This document shows, piece after piece, positions 47,201-58,385 of a stretch of 64,000 nt of DNA. Source of the stretch: Yamagishiella unicocca (lineage: Eukaryota > Chlorophyta > Chlorophyceae > Chlamydomonadales > Volvocaceae); NCBI GenBank assembly GCA_003116995.1, contig BDSL01000045.1, positions 434,001 to 498,000 of the forward strand, given 5' to 3'. How positions within the stretch are numbered: the first letter of the stretch is position 1; each line of letters starts with the position of its first letter. Under the pieces are notes generated by a model. That model was given only the letters and a program-made list of their open reading frames with translations. It was not told where the DNA came from and searched no databases. A program made the translations under genes and the position numbers.

Positions 47201-49028
47201 GAGCATACCGAAATTGAGGTGCGGAGGTCCCCCAAAAATGTACAACGTGCACACACACTGCTACGTTGCCATGGAACAAGGCGAAGTTTTCGACCATGGA
47301 CGCAGAATTCACCACACGTGCCGTGTGTATACAACTATCGCCACACCTTTGCAGTGTGCCAGATGCCCACCGCCAGCTCGAATAGCTCGGCCAGCTGTTC
47401 GTCAATGCCCTCAGACACGAGCGGGCTGCCGATTTCGAGGGCGTCCCCCAGGGGGACCAGGATCGTATCCAGTAGCCCCCCGGCCTCAACACCCAGGATG
47501 CGCTTGTAAATCTCCGAAGCACTCCGATCTTCCGTACTCTTCAACATGGCGTCTACAAGCATACCCAGCCATGCCTCCAGCGACAGCCAGTTGCACAGTT
47601 TCTCGGCACGGCCGGAGCGAGCCATGCGCTCAGCCAGAGTCCACACCCTGCTGAAGTAATCTCTGCCCGCGACTTGCTCCTTGTTCAGGATGTTCTCTAG
47701 CCTCTCAGCGACGATGCGGCAGCGAGGCGAGTCAATTGCGCGCTTACTGCATTTCTTACTGGCCCTGACAAGCAGCACGCGGATAACGCCATCGGTAGGG
47801 ATCGTGTGGAAGGTCGGAATAACTGTCATAGCGCGGGCACGCGCATAATACATTTTGCTGCGCAACACCTCCACCATGGGCGAGGAGCAGTACTGCGGCA
47901 CACAGCACCAGTCAATCCACGCGTGCTTGATTCCCTGGGATTTGGCCCGCTTGAGCACTCCCGTCAGCTCCACGTACTGGGCAGCGGACATTGGCGAGAA
48001 GCCCTCCTGGTACTCTGACGGCTTATCATGGCTCCAGCGCCAGCTGAGGATGATGGTGGCGTCCCACGTGTCCTGGCTTACATCTGCGTACGGCAATTCT
48101 ATGCAGTCGGACGCTACATTCACCTCCTCGTACACCTTGATGTTGGGCCAGGACAGGACCGAGTCTAGCAGGAGGAGCCGCATGGGAGCCTGGCGGAGCG
48201 GAGTCGGCATACCGTAATGCAGGTCGAGGATGTTCTCTGGAAGCTCGTCCAACCGAGCCCCCCGGTCGAGCATGCGCGCCAGCACGTCCTGCGCGGAGGG
48301 AGGGAAGTTTCACAGCACGGCGCATGTTTCACCATAAGGATTGTGCGACAACAACATGAACAACATTACTCATATCAGAGCTAACAATACAAGGGCTAAT
48401 AACTACCGTCAGGCGTAGGAAATGGGGCACAGGTCAAATTTAAACGTTTTACCCGATACAGGTCGCCGCAGCACCGTCACGCAATGCTTACGTCGTCCGT
48501 CCAACTTTGTTCAGTGGATTGCTCGGCATTCGGCCTCTCAGACGGCTCCGTGTCGAGCTGCATGGACGCAGTCGGCTGCATGCTATGGCTGCCAACCGCA
48601 CCCAGCTGCGACTTGTACACAGCTCGGATGTTTTCCATTTCCATGCGCAGGTCGGCGGCAGCCTGCTGCTCCCGCCGCCTCCGTTCACCAGCTGTTTCGT
48701 CGTCTCGCCGCCTCCGTTCAGCAGCCGCCTCATCATCCAGTCGTTTCCTTTCGGCAGCTCCTTCGGCGGCTGCCGCCTCAGCCACTCGACGCCGCTCCAC
48801 AATAGCCTCCTGGTCAAGCCGGAAGCGCTCGACGCCCGCAGCTTCGTTCAGCTGCCTCCGCTCCTCAGCAGCTTCGGCATCCAGCCGCCGGCGCTCTGTG
48901 GCAGCAGCCTCGTCAAGCCGCTTGCGGTTGGCTGCGGCTGCTTCCTCCTTCTCCAGCTGCAGCTGCTGTCTCAACCTCGCGGCGTCCTGCTGCGGCTGAG
49001 GCGACTCATCGCCGTCCGTCGCGGGGTG
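44264..49028 (-). CDS. Coiled coil - HET-like - ankyrin protein, copy B
   Basis: A paralogue of copy A with the same thirteen-exon plan and all phase-0 introns: 49028-48492 (coiled coil, 179 aa), 48288-47347 (HET-like, 314 aa, same length as A) and 47173-46817 (linker, 119 aa). Ankyrin exons are 46707-46612, 46419-46321, 46185-46087, 45770-45672, 45545-45444, 45255-45157, 45079-44984, 44800-44699 and 44595-44497. The terminal exon is 44329-44264. All frames are open and the HET-like motifs are kept (ILSWRW, WIDWCCVPQY, YFSRVWTLAE). It differs from A in three ways: the coiled coil is much shorter and lacks A's Pro/Ala hinge and second helix; the HET-like exon diverges mainly in its second half; and the C-terminal tail ends nine residues earlier because of an early TGA. 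A short 5' exon near 49550 is likely but not resolved. Function is inferred as for copy A. Confidence 0.75.
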
Positions 49029-49864
49029 CTGAAGGATGCATGATAGTGCAAAGGAGAGTATGTTATACACCGAAACGGGTTGTCGACAAGTAATGGAGTG
49101 GTGCCGACAGGCGCAGGAAAGCTTTACCCCTGCTGGCGTGGCATGTGCCCGCAGGGTGGTTATTAGGCCATACACGTGGCGCATTGACGGGGGATCGAGG
49201 AGTTGGGAAAAGGGAAGTGGCCTTCCTGGTCTGGATGGCCTGGCTTGCTCGTGATGGTCGATGGGGAGGGTTACGGATGGCGGATGACCCCACTAGCAGG
49301 AAGAGGTCTGCTCGCTATGGGCGTACCAAAAATGTGACTGGCGCTCTGCAAGATTGGCCTTGGCCACCTGCGCAACCCTAACCAACAGAGACCGAAATGT
49401 ACGGACATTGCGCATAAGATACTCACCACCTTGTTCCTTGAAGCAGGAGGCGACGGAACCACTCTCTTTGTCTCCTGTTGCATACGGCAAATGTGAAGCT
49501 CTGCATGCGTGAAGTCGAAGCAAAGGCTTTTTGCTTGCTGCTTACCGTGGACTCTGCGCCACCCATGGCCGTGTAGGGTTGACCAAAGACAGACGATGTA
49601 CACCGATCTGCCTCTCACACGGTCTTGTGAATGTTGATTGGTCGAGGACGGGTGAAGGGAAGCGGTATGCAAGCGCAATCACGTGATCTACTTGAGGAAA
49701 ATCACAGGAAAGCTAGGTGACGAGCCTCGGCCTGAAGGCATTTTGCTACTCCATGCATGTGCGGTCCCTTGCAGACGTTGACATGTGCCATACGCAGCAG
49801 CCGAGGCCCTTGTCAATTGAATGCATATGCCGAACGTTCTTCATGTGACTCTGTTGCGGGCCCT

Positions 49865-50640
49865 CGACACGATTGATTGATTGATTACAAGCTCTTGGAG
49901 CTCGTAAGGCCCAGACGAGCAAGGAGGCTCATGGACCGCTTACCAGAACAATTCATAAGGAAGAATAGAAAACATTTACGTAATCATGCCTAAGTAACGT
50001 AGCAATTATTTCCTGGTACCCGTAATCGCTGTGCGATGATTCCTAATACGGCAACACGCTCGCTAGACCCCGTTGGTCTTCGACATTTATGACCTGCAGC
50101 ATCGTGGTATTGGGCGCTATTCCCATTCCCCACAGTCCATCGCGGAGGCCACTGTAAGCTGTGCATTCCAGCAGTACGTGCCTTTCGTCCTCTATTGCTG
50201 CCCGGTCGCCACATGCCAGGCACCAGCGGTCTTCATGAGCTCGCCCAAATACATAACCTAAAGCGCAGTAAACTGGCGTACACCTTAGCGGGCATGTACC
50301 CCTGCATATGCGTGGGTGTACCCATCCAGTGTGTGTATAGGCACATCTTCACACCTGGTTTGTTTTCCGTCCGACACAAAACTCCCTAGGTGGTGTGCGC
50401 AGGCGAAAATTAGCCCTATCGTCATTAAACCTTTGCTCTAGCGTGTGCAGAATACTGCCAATATTCAACTCCCTTTTACTGATAACATCGACCTGCTCTT
50501 CTAACCCTAGTTCAGGCGGGGTCCCAAAATCATACCCCAAACTCGTCAGCCCTTTAAGGACTTGTGATCCCCATCCTTCGTAGCTTAGATTTGACCTGAG
50601 AGCTATGCGAATCTCCTGACGCAGCACATTGTGATGTATG
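49865..50640 (-). mobile_element. Truncated LINE copy, inverted relative to 26165
   Basis: The reverse complement of the LINE 3' end at 26165-26560 starts here with the (GATT)n tail at 49868-49882. It continues through the 3' UTR and the same Cys/His segment, which is now disrupted by frameshifts. A further upstream piece (50349-50627) keeps an open frame with a helical LINE-like sequence (KRELNIGSILHTLEQRFNDD). It inserted into the upstream part of the copy B duplication unit, because homology with the copy A flank ends at this point. Confidence 0.75.
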
Positions 50641-52540
50641 CTTCCTTCCGCTCACCAACTTATTCCAAAAACGATATAGGCGTCTGGGATGTAGTAATCC
50701 TGGCGGCTATTACTGCCATGGAGCGGGGCGCCGGTTTATGGCTGCGGCCTTGAGAAGGGCGGGGCTGGTCGCTGGTGGTCCCCTTCTTACTCCGGGAAGT
50801 GGTCTCCTGAATCGTGCCTTTCGCCGTGGCATGGCCGTGGGGTGGTGGAGTTTTTGGCACTTCTGAGGGGCTTTGCTGCGTTCCTTGTGTGCGGAGGACC
50901 GGCTGAGGTACGGGTGGATTCGTGATCGGTCCGGGTTGTTTTGGGGGGCTGGGGTCTCCCTTGCTTGTTACTTTCCGGTTCTATATGCGCGTTGAGCCCT
51001 GCTTGGGGTCCGTGCTTTTCGGGACGAGAGGCGGACGGTCCCGATGCTTGCATCGTTGCGGCGCTTCGCTGGTTCGTCGGTTGCTGGGCTGCTAGGTTGG
51101 TTGGTGGTCGGTTCCTGATAGGGGAGCCTCTAGTGCAAATTCCCCCTGGGGTGCTGGCTGCTGCTCTTTTTGCCTACGGCCTGTCGATTGGTGTTCTGGT
51201 GGTTTGCCTTTGTTCCGGTGCTCGTCGGTCTCTGTCTCCTCCGTCTTCCTCAGTGTCCGGCGATGTGCCCGACGCTTTTACCTTTTGGTCTGGAACCCAC
51301 TGTAACCGTTACAACTACACGAGAAGGGACATGGTTACAGGGCTCCAGACCTTAAAATGTAGAGCCATCGGGTGCAGCGCCTGACACTGAAAGAGACTAG
51401 GAAAGCAAGGAGAACCGACGGTTCCGAAAGGCAAACCACCCAGAGCCTCATACTCGAGAGCCCAGAGGAAACAGCAAGCGCCAATATACAGGGGGAGGTT
51501 GCGCGTGGTAAAGCTCCCATTGCCGGCCAATTGTTCGGGGTGGGACGCCTTTTCGTGGGTGGGATGTGCCCTGGGCCCATCAATCCGGGCTGCTGACTGA
51601 TCCCGCCGTGTTTCCGGTGCTGGGCCTTGGGATGCCTGAATTGTCCTTTTTTGTCAGGGCACCGCCCTTTTGGGCGCGGTGGGGCGTTATGTTTTTACCC
51701 TGTGCCTTTTGGGGGGTCTGCTGGGCGCTAGCGCAGACTAGCGCTGGCTTTTCGTCCGGTGCGGTCTCGGTGTAGGTCCCCCGCGAAAGGAAGCGCGTTA
51801 CAACTCAGATTTGACTTTGCCGGGGATTAAGGCTGACAGAAAGAGGGTTGACAGCAGGAGGACAGGATTAATGTACACGACCCGTTCGGGATTGATGCAA
51901 GTTGCCTGAAATAACGCACATTCCCGACAGATCCCGACACGCAAGTTGGCGCTGAAACGGTGACTTGCCATGCCCCACAGCAGTCTTCAGCTGCCGCGGA
52001 AATCGGCGGACACTAGGTGCAGCATTCCGTGCTGCTCGTGCTTTCCTGCTTTCCTAGCCGGCCTTGACTGGCTGACTCCAGGCCTGAAACGTACGCTATC
52101 GAAAGCACTCAGGCTACACATGAACAGGTTGTAGACACATTGGCAAACATGTGAAGCGCCGCAAGTCGCGACCTCCTCCGGGTGCTGACCCGGGTATACC
52201 TGACTCCCGGCCGAAGCGCCGCCCACAACTGCATGAAGCTGCACTGTCACTTGCGGAGCAACAGGTGCTCGGCACTATCGTTACACGCCTCGCTACGTCT
52301 CGTAACTGGGAACCTCACGCGAGAGGATACATTGAGCACAGCCGAGAATGGCCGAAGTGGCATCCAGCCGTGCTAGGGCGGTGTAGGCTAAGTGGGCCCG
52401 ATTTGCGCACCCTATCCCTCCGATTGTGAGCCAGCTACCAATAAACTGCCGCAAGCTATCACACAATGTAAGACGACGTCCGTTACTAAGTAGTAGTAAC
52501 TGTTGCAGTGGGTTACAGACCAAAGGTAGAACCAGCAGGC
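50641..52540. other. Repeat-rich spacer
   Basis: It contains the hairpin element at 51249-51385 and the shared repeat at 51405-51510. A Pro/Lys/Arg-rich minus frame (50660-51053) and G/T-rich plus frames (51530-51780) look like low-complexity retroelement sequence. Nothing here is a supported gene. Confidence 0.3.
51249..51385. repeat. MITE-like hairpin of the 15.3-kb TIR family
   Basis: Two ~60-base arms homologous to the TIRs of the 15305-16561 element lie head to head, 25 bases apart (CAGTGTCCGGCGATG... and ...GCGCCTGACACTGAA). The arm order is reversed compared with that element: the CAGTGTC ends face outward. Confidence 0.8.
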
Positions 52541-52544
52541 ACAT

Positions 52545-52775
52545 CGCCTGAGGAGCAAGTCGCGGGCAGGGAGTACTTCAGCAGGGTGTGGACTCTGGCT
52601 GAGCGCATGAGTCCACACCCTGCTCGCGACTTGCTCCTTGCTCACGATATTATCTATAGCCTCTCAACGACGACGCGTCAGCGAGGCGAGCCAGCTTCGC
52701 GCTTTTTGATCACGCGCCCGGCCTTGATGAGCAGCAGGCGGACAACGCTGTCGGTAGGGATCGTGTGGAAAGGGA
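52545..52775 (-). pseudogene. Fragment of the HET-like exon with a fold-back
   Basis: About 170 bases (52605-52775) match the copy A exon region 38965-39140 (RVWTLAERM back to the VIPTFHTIPTDG region), with mutations and a deletion. The adjoining ~60 bases repeat the EQVAGREYFSRVWTLAERM coding segment in the opposite orientation, forming an imperfect hairpin around 52605. It is not translatable as a domain. Confidence 0.7.
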
Positions 52776-53369
52776 TATCGAGGGCGCGGCAGGTGTGGAT
52801 CCAAAGTAGCAGGGAGTTAACTCCACCGAAGGGCCAAAAGCACTTGGCGCCCGGCCACACAGCTATCGAGCCGCGCACCCCACCCCACCCCACCCCACCC
52901 CGTCCCGCCCTCCCTTCGAGACAGCGCCGCGCTAGGTGACGGCAATCGCGCGGCGAGGCCAGAGCCAAGCGCTCCGCGCTACGGACCCACGGTAAGTGCC
53001 GCCATGGACATGCATATGGCGTCAGCCAGCCCTCGTTACAACGACAGGTGGCACACAACCGGTGGGATTGTCCCCGCCGTAGCACAGCACCGCAAGCTCC
53101 TACCATCAGGGAATGCGCCCTCAGGTGCCCGCAAAGTGCGAAATAGCGCGCGGAACAATTTGCAAAGGAGCTGCTACCCAGTGCAACTACCAAAGAATCC
53201 CAAAATATTGGCTGCTTTCGCGAACACCTATTCCGGTCCGGACTATGTCGGAGCGAGTGGCTGCAATCATGCTACTATCGGAAACGGTGGCGGCTCGCGG
53301 TGCCGCGCATGAGCTATTCGTTCGAGAGGCCCTGCGGGGGCAGTGGTGGCCGCTGAGCTGCGCCTGGCT

Positions 53370-53430
53370 GCGTCGGCACTTCAAGGCGTGTTCCGGAGGT
53401 TATGGTTCAAGGCGTGTTCCGGAGGTTATG
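53370..53430. repeat. Two tandem copies of a 26-bp unit
   Basis: TTCAAGGCGTGTTCCGGAGG followed by TTATGG occurs twice in succession. Confidence 0.8.
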
Positions 53431-54234
53431 GCAGGGTCTGCGATGGGAGAATTCCCACAAGGAGGGATGGTAGAGGCTTACGGTTGATGGGATTCCTTTG
53501 CTTGGCAACTCCCACACGCGGGGCGCAATGGCCTCTCCGTGCGGTTGTGGTGAGCACCCTGGTGCAGTGCCAAGCGGGCTGTCCTCGGCAGCATCATTCC
53601 TGGAGCTGCCCGGTAGCTCAAGCCGTCGTTGACCAAATGGCCGTACGGATGGGCGTGGGTGGGTTCCGGGCTCAAGTATGGTTGGTGCTGGCACCTCCGA
53701 GGTTGCAGTAATGTGTTTGGGACGTCGTGGTGCTAGCGACTGTCAGCGTGATGGAGGCTGGGCGGCGGTACATGGCGGCTGCTTTCAAGGGCAAAACCTT
53801 AAAGTAATACACCGGATAAGTCTGGGCTGCCTTTAAATATTGCCGGTAAGTGCGGTATTGAAGGCAACAGTCGGGATCCCGGTCCTCCTCCCGCGGGGCC
53901 AGACGATTACGGCGAGACGACGGGCAGGGATGCCGAGAAAACACTCTGCTAGCCCAGTGTTGCCCTCAAAACGTATATACCTGTTATAGGCATAGGTTAA
54001 CACACATTTATCCTGCAGACGCCATCCTACGAGCACCTTAAGCACACCGAAGCCGGTGGATCCGCTTAGGGAGCAGCAAGTGTTGAACCAATTGGGATAT
54101 ACGCCCGTTTACGTCCTGATTTAACAAAAGCACTAGACCACGTTCCAACATACACAGGCCAACAGCCAAGGTACAGCGTACCTGGCTTGTAACAACCAAC
54201 ATACAGTTGGACAACAGTAAAGATCGCTCGCGCG

Positions 54235-54540
54235 AATGCCCGAAGGCATCTATAACAGAAGGGCCTCAACGACGCTTTTACCCTGACGGTACCACGATCT
54301 TGACCCTGCTATCGGGCGATGGTCCTACGGGATAGCTCCGTGTGCTGCAGTGGGTCAAAAGCATGCGACGAGGGGTAGACACGACATAGCCTTAGGAAGT
54401 GGGCCCCGGAGACACACCCTCGCGGTGAGCACCTCACATAACACACGAAGTGCGACACATTTTAACGCATTCCATCACACGACAGCCGAAATTGTTGCGT
54501 TGTGCGTTGCGCAAGGTGTGGCTCCAGGCCGAATGCCTAC
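54235..54540 (-). pseudogene. 3' fragment of a third coiled coil-HET-ankyrin copy
   Basis: This region is colinear with 44215-44480, the terminal exon and last intron of copy B, including the CCTTAGGAAGTGG and CACCCTCGCGGTGAGCACC blocks. The terminal exon frame is destroyed. Sequence further left (53040-53240) matches the flank 43320-43490, so a whole third unit probably existed here and decayed. Confidence 0.65.
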
Positions 54541-54764
54541 CTTCTTTGTTGTGGCCTGTTGTGGCCATCTTGCCCAGCCACTATCAGAGTTGCATTTCCC
54601 CTACATTTGACAGAGATTGTTGGTAGTCTAACACAATGCAAACCCAAACAAAACTGACGAAAGATTTCCTGGGTGCACTCCTTAGCAGCGTCCATAGAAA
54701 GCGCTTCACGCTGCTGCAACGCGGAGCTAAAGTGCAGAACCCATCTCTGTCTCTTTAGTTTCCT

Positions 54765-54832
54765 TCAGTGTCAGGCGATGTGCCCGATGGTTCTACCATT
54801 TGGTCTGGAACCCACTGTAGCAGTTATTCCTA
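54765..54832. repeat. Solo arm of the TIR family
   Basis: CTTCAGTGTCAGGCGATGTG through GGAACCCACTGTAGC is almost identical to the right terminal repeat at 16502-16561. Confidence 0.8.
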
Positions 54833-55688
54833 GTCCGCTGCCAACGCAACAACCTATTGCAGGTTGCAATATCGGTGCTGCATGGCTGCGAATGCATGGC
54901 TCTCAATGAATGTCCTTCTCTTTCGCTGACCCGCACATGCTGGACTGAAAGACACCGACATGCTACAAGGCGCAGGTTACGTCCGACCTTACAAGCTGTC
55001 CGTCCGCTACAAAGCTTCCGCGGTGGGTAATTAACCACTTGGCTGGAAGCCAAGAGATACTCCTTACACGTGCGTCACAGCACGTAGGATGCCACACGGC
55101 CTAGTCCTATCCTGCAGCCCCAATCGGCTGTCCAGCGATCAGTGCCCGCAATTCATGAGGCTTCACAGCACATCTTCAGATGCGCCCGCCACTACAGCAC
55201 GTGAGAAATGAATCCTCTTGCCTACCTACGCTCATCCTGCCTACGTGTCAAGATCATGCCTGGCCTACCTATGCCTGTCCTGAAAAGTAGTGCTTGTGTC
55301 ATATACATGCAAAATAGGCAAGTCATATTAGTCAGCTCACTGCACTGGCACCACCTGCCGCCTGCCATATCCGCAGCCCCAGAGGACAGATGATCTCCAG
55401 TCCGATCTCGCATGAACGGTCAAGTTAGTACGTACAGAACTAAATGCTCCCAGCAAACCAGGTCCTAGGGCGCTATATATGCGTAGCTCATCCCACCAAC
55501 ACGGAAGCAAGGGAACTCCCAGCGGAGTCCAACCATTAGTCAGACCTGCCGTTTGCGATGTGTCCGCTCTAGTTGCTCCAGCCACAGTTCGCCCCCTCCG
55601 TTGGCTCAGTCACGCGAGCGGGCATTCCACTTGCGCCAGCTCGTCCCTGATACACCGCCCACTACACGCCCAACATCCCAGGAGATTT
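54833..55688. other. Spacer and RIB72 3' side
   Basis: Presumably contains the RIB72 3' UTR. A TTACA (TGTAA on the minus strand, the usual algal poly(A) signal) occurs near 55063. No other feature was found. Confidence 0.3.
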
Positions 55689-58385
55689 TTAGATCCCCAA
55701 CAGGCGCAGGAACTCCTCAATGCTGATCGTCCCGGTCTTGTTCTGATCCAGGCGGCGTCTGAGGCTGATGGCCTGGTGCCGGGTGAACTTGAGCCCAGCT
55801 GCTAGCAAGCCCGACTCCAGGTCCTCACCGCCCAACGCACCAGTGCCCGCTTTGTCCGCCGCAATGAGCGCGGCACGCACTTTGTCCTCCTTGCCGCTGA
55901 CCTGCGCCTTCAGTGACCGGATCATCACGTCTGTATCCGCCATGACGAAAATGTCCTTGTAGTTCTCCATGTACGTGAGCGTGTACTCGTCGGCCTCCAG
56001 CAGTTCGAAGTTGCGGTTGAATACCTCGACAACGCTGCCGACGTACAAGTCCAGGTACGTGTAGATCTCCTCGCTGCGCGGCTTGTAGATCCGCTGGCGC
56101 TCCAGGAACTTGCCGCCCGCAATGCCGGTGTTGCGCACTGGCGGCTCAAAGATGAGCAGCGAGTCGTCCATCATGAAGTACGACAGGATGAACCGGCGCG
56201 CGAGGTCAGTGCCAGAGTGCTTGTGTGTTTCCGTGTCCACCATCTTGACAACAAAGCGCAAGATGATCTTGTCCTTGTTCATGAGCTTGTGGAGGTCACG
56301 CTTCGGCGGCTTGGGCACCAGGCTGAGGCAGTTCTGCAAGCTGTCCTCGAGGGTGCCGTACCCGTTGTACGCTGGCAGCGCCGCGCGGGGCTTGGGAAGG
56401 ATGGGCTCCTTAATGTCCACCGGCGTCATCTCTTCATCGTTGTAGCCCATGTTGTCCGCGTACCACGCCTTCGTGAACGTGTCAGCGTCGTGCAGGTAGA
56501 AATCGCGGCCCAAGACAGTGATGAACGTGCCGAGCCGGAAGTCGCCAGGGCTGTAGCACTGGTCCTTGCGGAACTTGGGGTTCAGCGTGGTGTTGGTCTT
56601 CACCGGCACCTTGGGCAGCGGGCCGCGCTTGAGGAACACGGGGAACGGATCGCGACCGCTGTTGCTCTCGTTGATCTCAAGGATCTCGACAGTGTCGTCC
56701 TCCAAAAAGTAGTGCAGCACGTACGGTCGGCGGTCGCCGTACATGGAGCCACGCTCGTCCCATACGCACCAGAAACGCAGCACCTTCTTGTTGTTCTCCA
56801 GGAACTGGCGCAGCCGGTCGCCGTCAAGCAGGTGGCTGGGCTTTCCAAGGCGCGCCTCCACGTACGCCTTGAAGTCGTTCATGCGGCGGGTGAGGGTACC
56901 GGCAGTGGCTGCAAGGGCACGGTAAGGATAGGGGGTGCGGTTAGCACTGCGGATGAGACGACACGTCTCATCGATTTCCCGGGCATTCCATCGCAATGTG
57001 CACAGCGCTGCGTCGAGAGTCAGTGTTCATTGTCGCAAACTGGTGCTGAGGGCACGGCGTCCCGTGGTGTTTTGTTGTCGTTGGGTGGGAAGTGGTATCC
57101 ATGCGACCAAAGACCATCTGCAGCGGAAGGTAAATTCCCAACCGTCCCCCGGTGCTATGACATCACAGCATGCATTGGTTGCTTTCGTAAGTGATCAGCA
57201 TTCTCCGTGCTGATATGATGTAGGGGTAGGCGCTTCGGAGGTGCTGACCTCGTGTTCCGCTCAAAGCTTATACCTCGACTCGGCAATTACTTTTGCCAGT
57301 TGGCACAGCCTCATCGAAATCCCCTAACCGGATGACACAGTACACCGAAACCGGTCTCACCATCGTCTGCGCGGCCGCGGTTCATGCCGAAGGCGGTGCG
57401 GTAGCCATCCACGGGATCATCCGGGTACGGCAACGGACCAGGCTGCTCCTTGCCCTTTGCGCCAAGAAACTCGCGCGTGAAGCTGTCCGCGTCCAGCAAG
57501 AAGAAGGTGCGGCCATAGATGGTCACCGTCTCGCCAACGCCGAAGTCGTTGGGGGTGAAGAAGCCACCATCCTCCCGAGTTACGCGGTGGCGCTTGATGA
57601 AAACACCCTGCCCATACAAGAGATCGAGGAATGAAGGAGAGTAAGGTTCCATGCTCATACCCCAAGGCATCAGCACGGACGAAGTGGCAGCGCATGAAAG
57701 CGCAAAGACGAGCGAACGCTCGCTTGTCATGCTTGAATATACTGATCCACCATTCATCTACATGCAGAAGTGCCGAAATGAAGGGACGCGTAATCCCACC
57801 TGCGGGATGCCGCTGTTGTCCTGCCGAGGCTCAGCAACGTGCATCGAATCGTCTTCCAGGTAGTAGTACAGGATAACCTTGCGAATGCGGTGGTTCTCCA
57901 TGTTACTCTCGACAACGGACTCCTTGAAGTAACCGAAGAAGCGCAGGACCTGCTCAGCACACGCACAATGGAATGTCAGCAGCGTCCTTGGGTGTGACGA
58001 GTGCCCCTGACGATCCAGCACATGCGATGCCCACCTTGCGATCATTCTCCACCCATTGCGGCAGCTTGCTCGCCAAATCAGGGGCCATCATGCTAGCGGA
58101 AAGGGTCGCGCCCGAGGTCCCAGCCGCATCCGTAGCGGTACGCTCCGGGAGGTCCTTAACGACCGCCAGAGTCTCCTCGCGCTGGTATCCATTTACGTAG
58201 TTAAGAGTCTGCCCCTTCTTGAAGCCTTTGTCGCTCAGAGATTGCTGCAGAGGAGAAACAGTTGCGCAAGCTCAGCAACCCTGCTTTGCTGTAAGATTAA
58301 TTACGGACCATAAATTTGTCCCAAAGGCACTCACCGGCAGGCAAACTGAGTAGCCAGGCAGCTTGGGAATCGGGGGCGCGGACAT
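55689..58385 (-). CDS. RIB72: RIB72 / EFHC1-type ciliary doublet-microtubule protein
   Basis: Five exons, 58385-58335, 58244-58035, 57949-57800, 57607-57361 and 56908-55689, give 625 residues with consistent phase and GT-AG introns. RIB72/EFHC proteins are inner-junction and protofilament-ribbon proteins inside ciliary doublet microtubules. Three DM10 domains are visible at about residues 88-220, 265-400 and 440-545. Each has a VLRF-type opening strand and a YxLEDD or YFMMDD core (YYYLEDDSMHV, HYFLEDDTVEI, SYFMMDDSLLI), followed by a GRTFFLLDADSFT-like ending. The C terminus has an EF-hand pair: the last loop, DQNKTGTISIEE, is canonical, while the first (DKAGTGALGGED) is degenerate. The N terminus MSAPPIPKLPGYSV is the expected short leader. 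Length is close to the known algal protein. It marks the organism as flagellated. Nothing looks broken. Confidence 0.93.

Noticed and set aside
45893..47509. 538-codon plus-strand ORF
   Set aside because: Antisense to linker, ankyrin and HET-like exons of copy B, whose minus-strand exons match those of copy A.
56217..57194. 325-codon plus-strand ORF
   Set aside because: Antisense to RIB72 exon 5, which has clear DM10 motifs.
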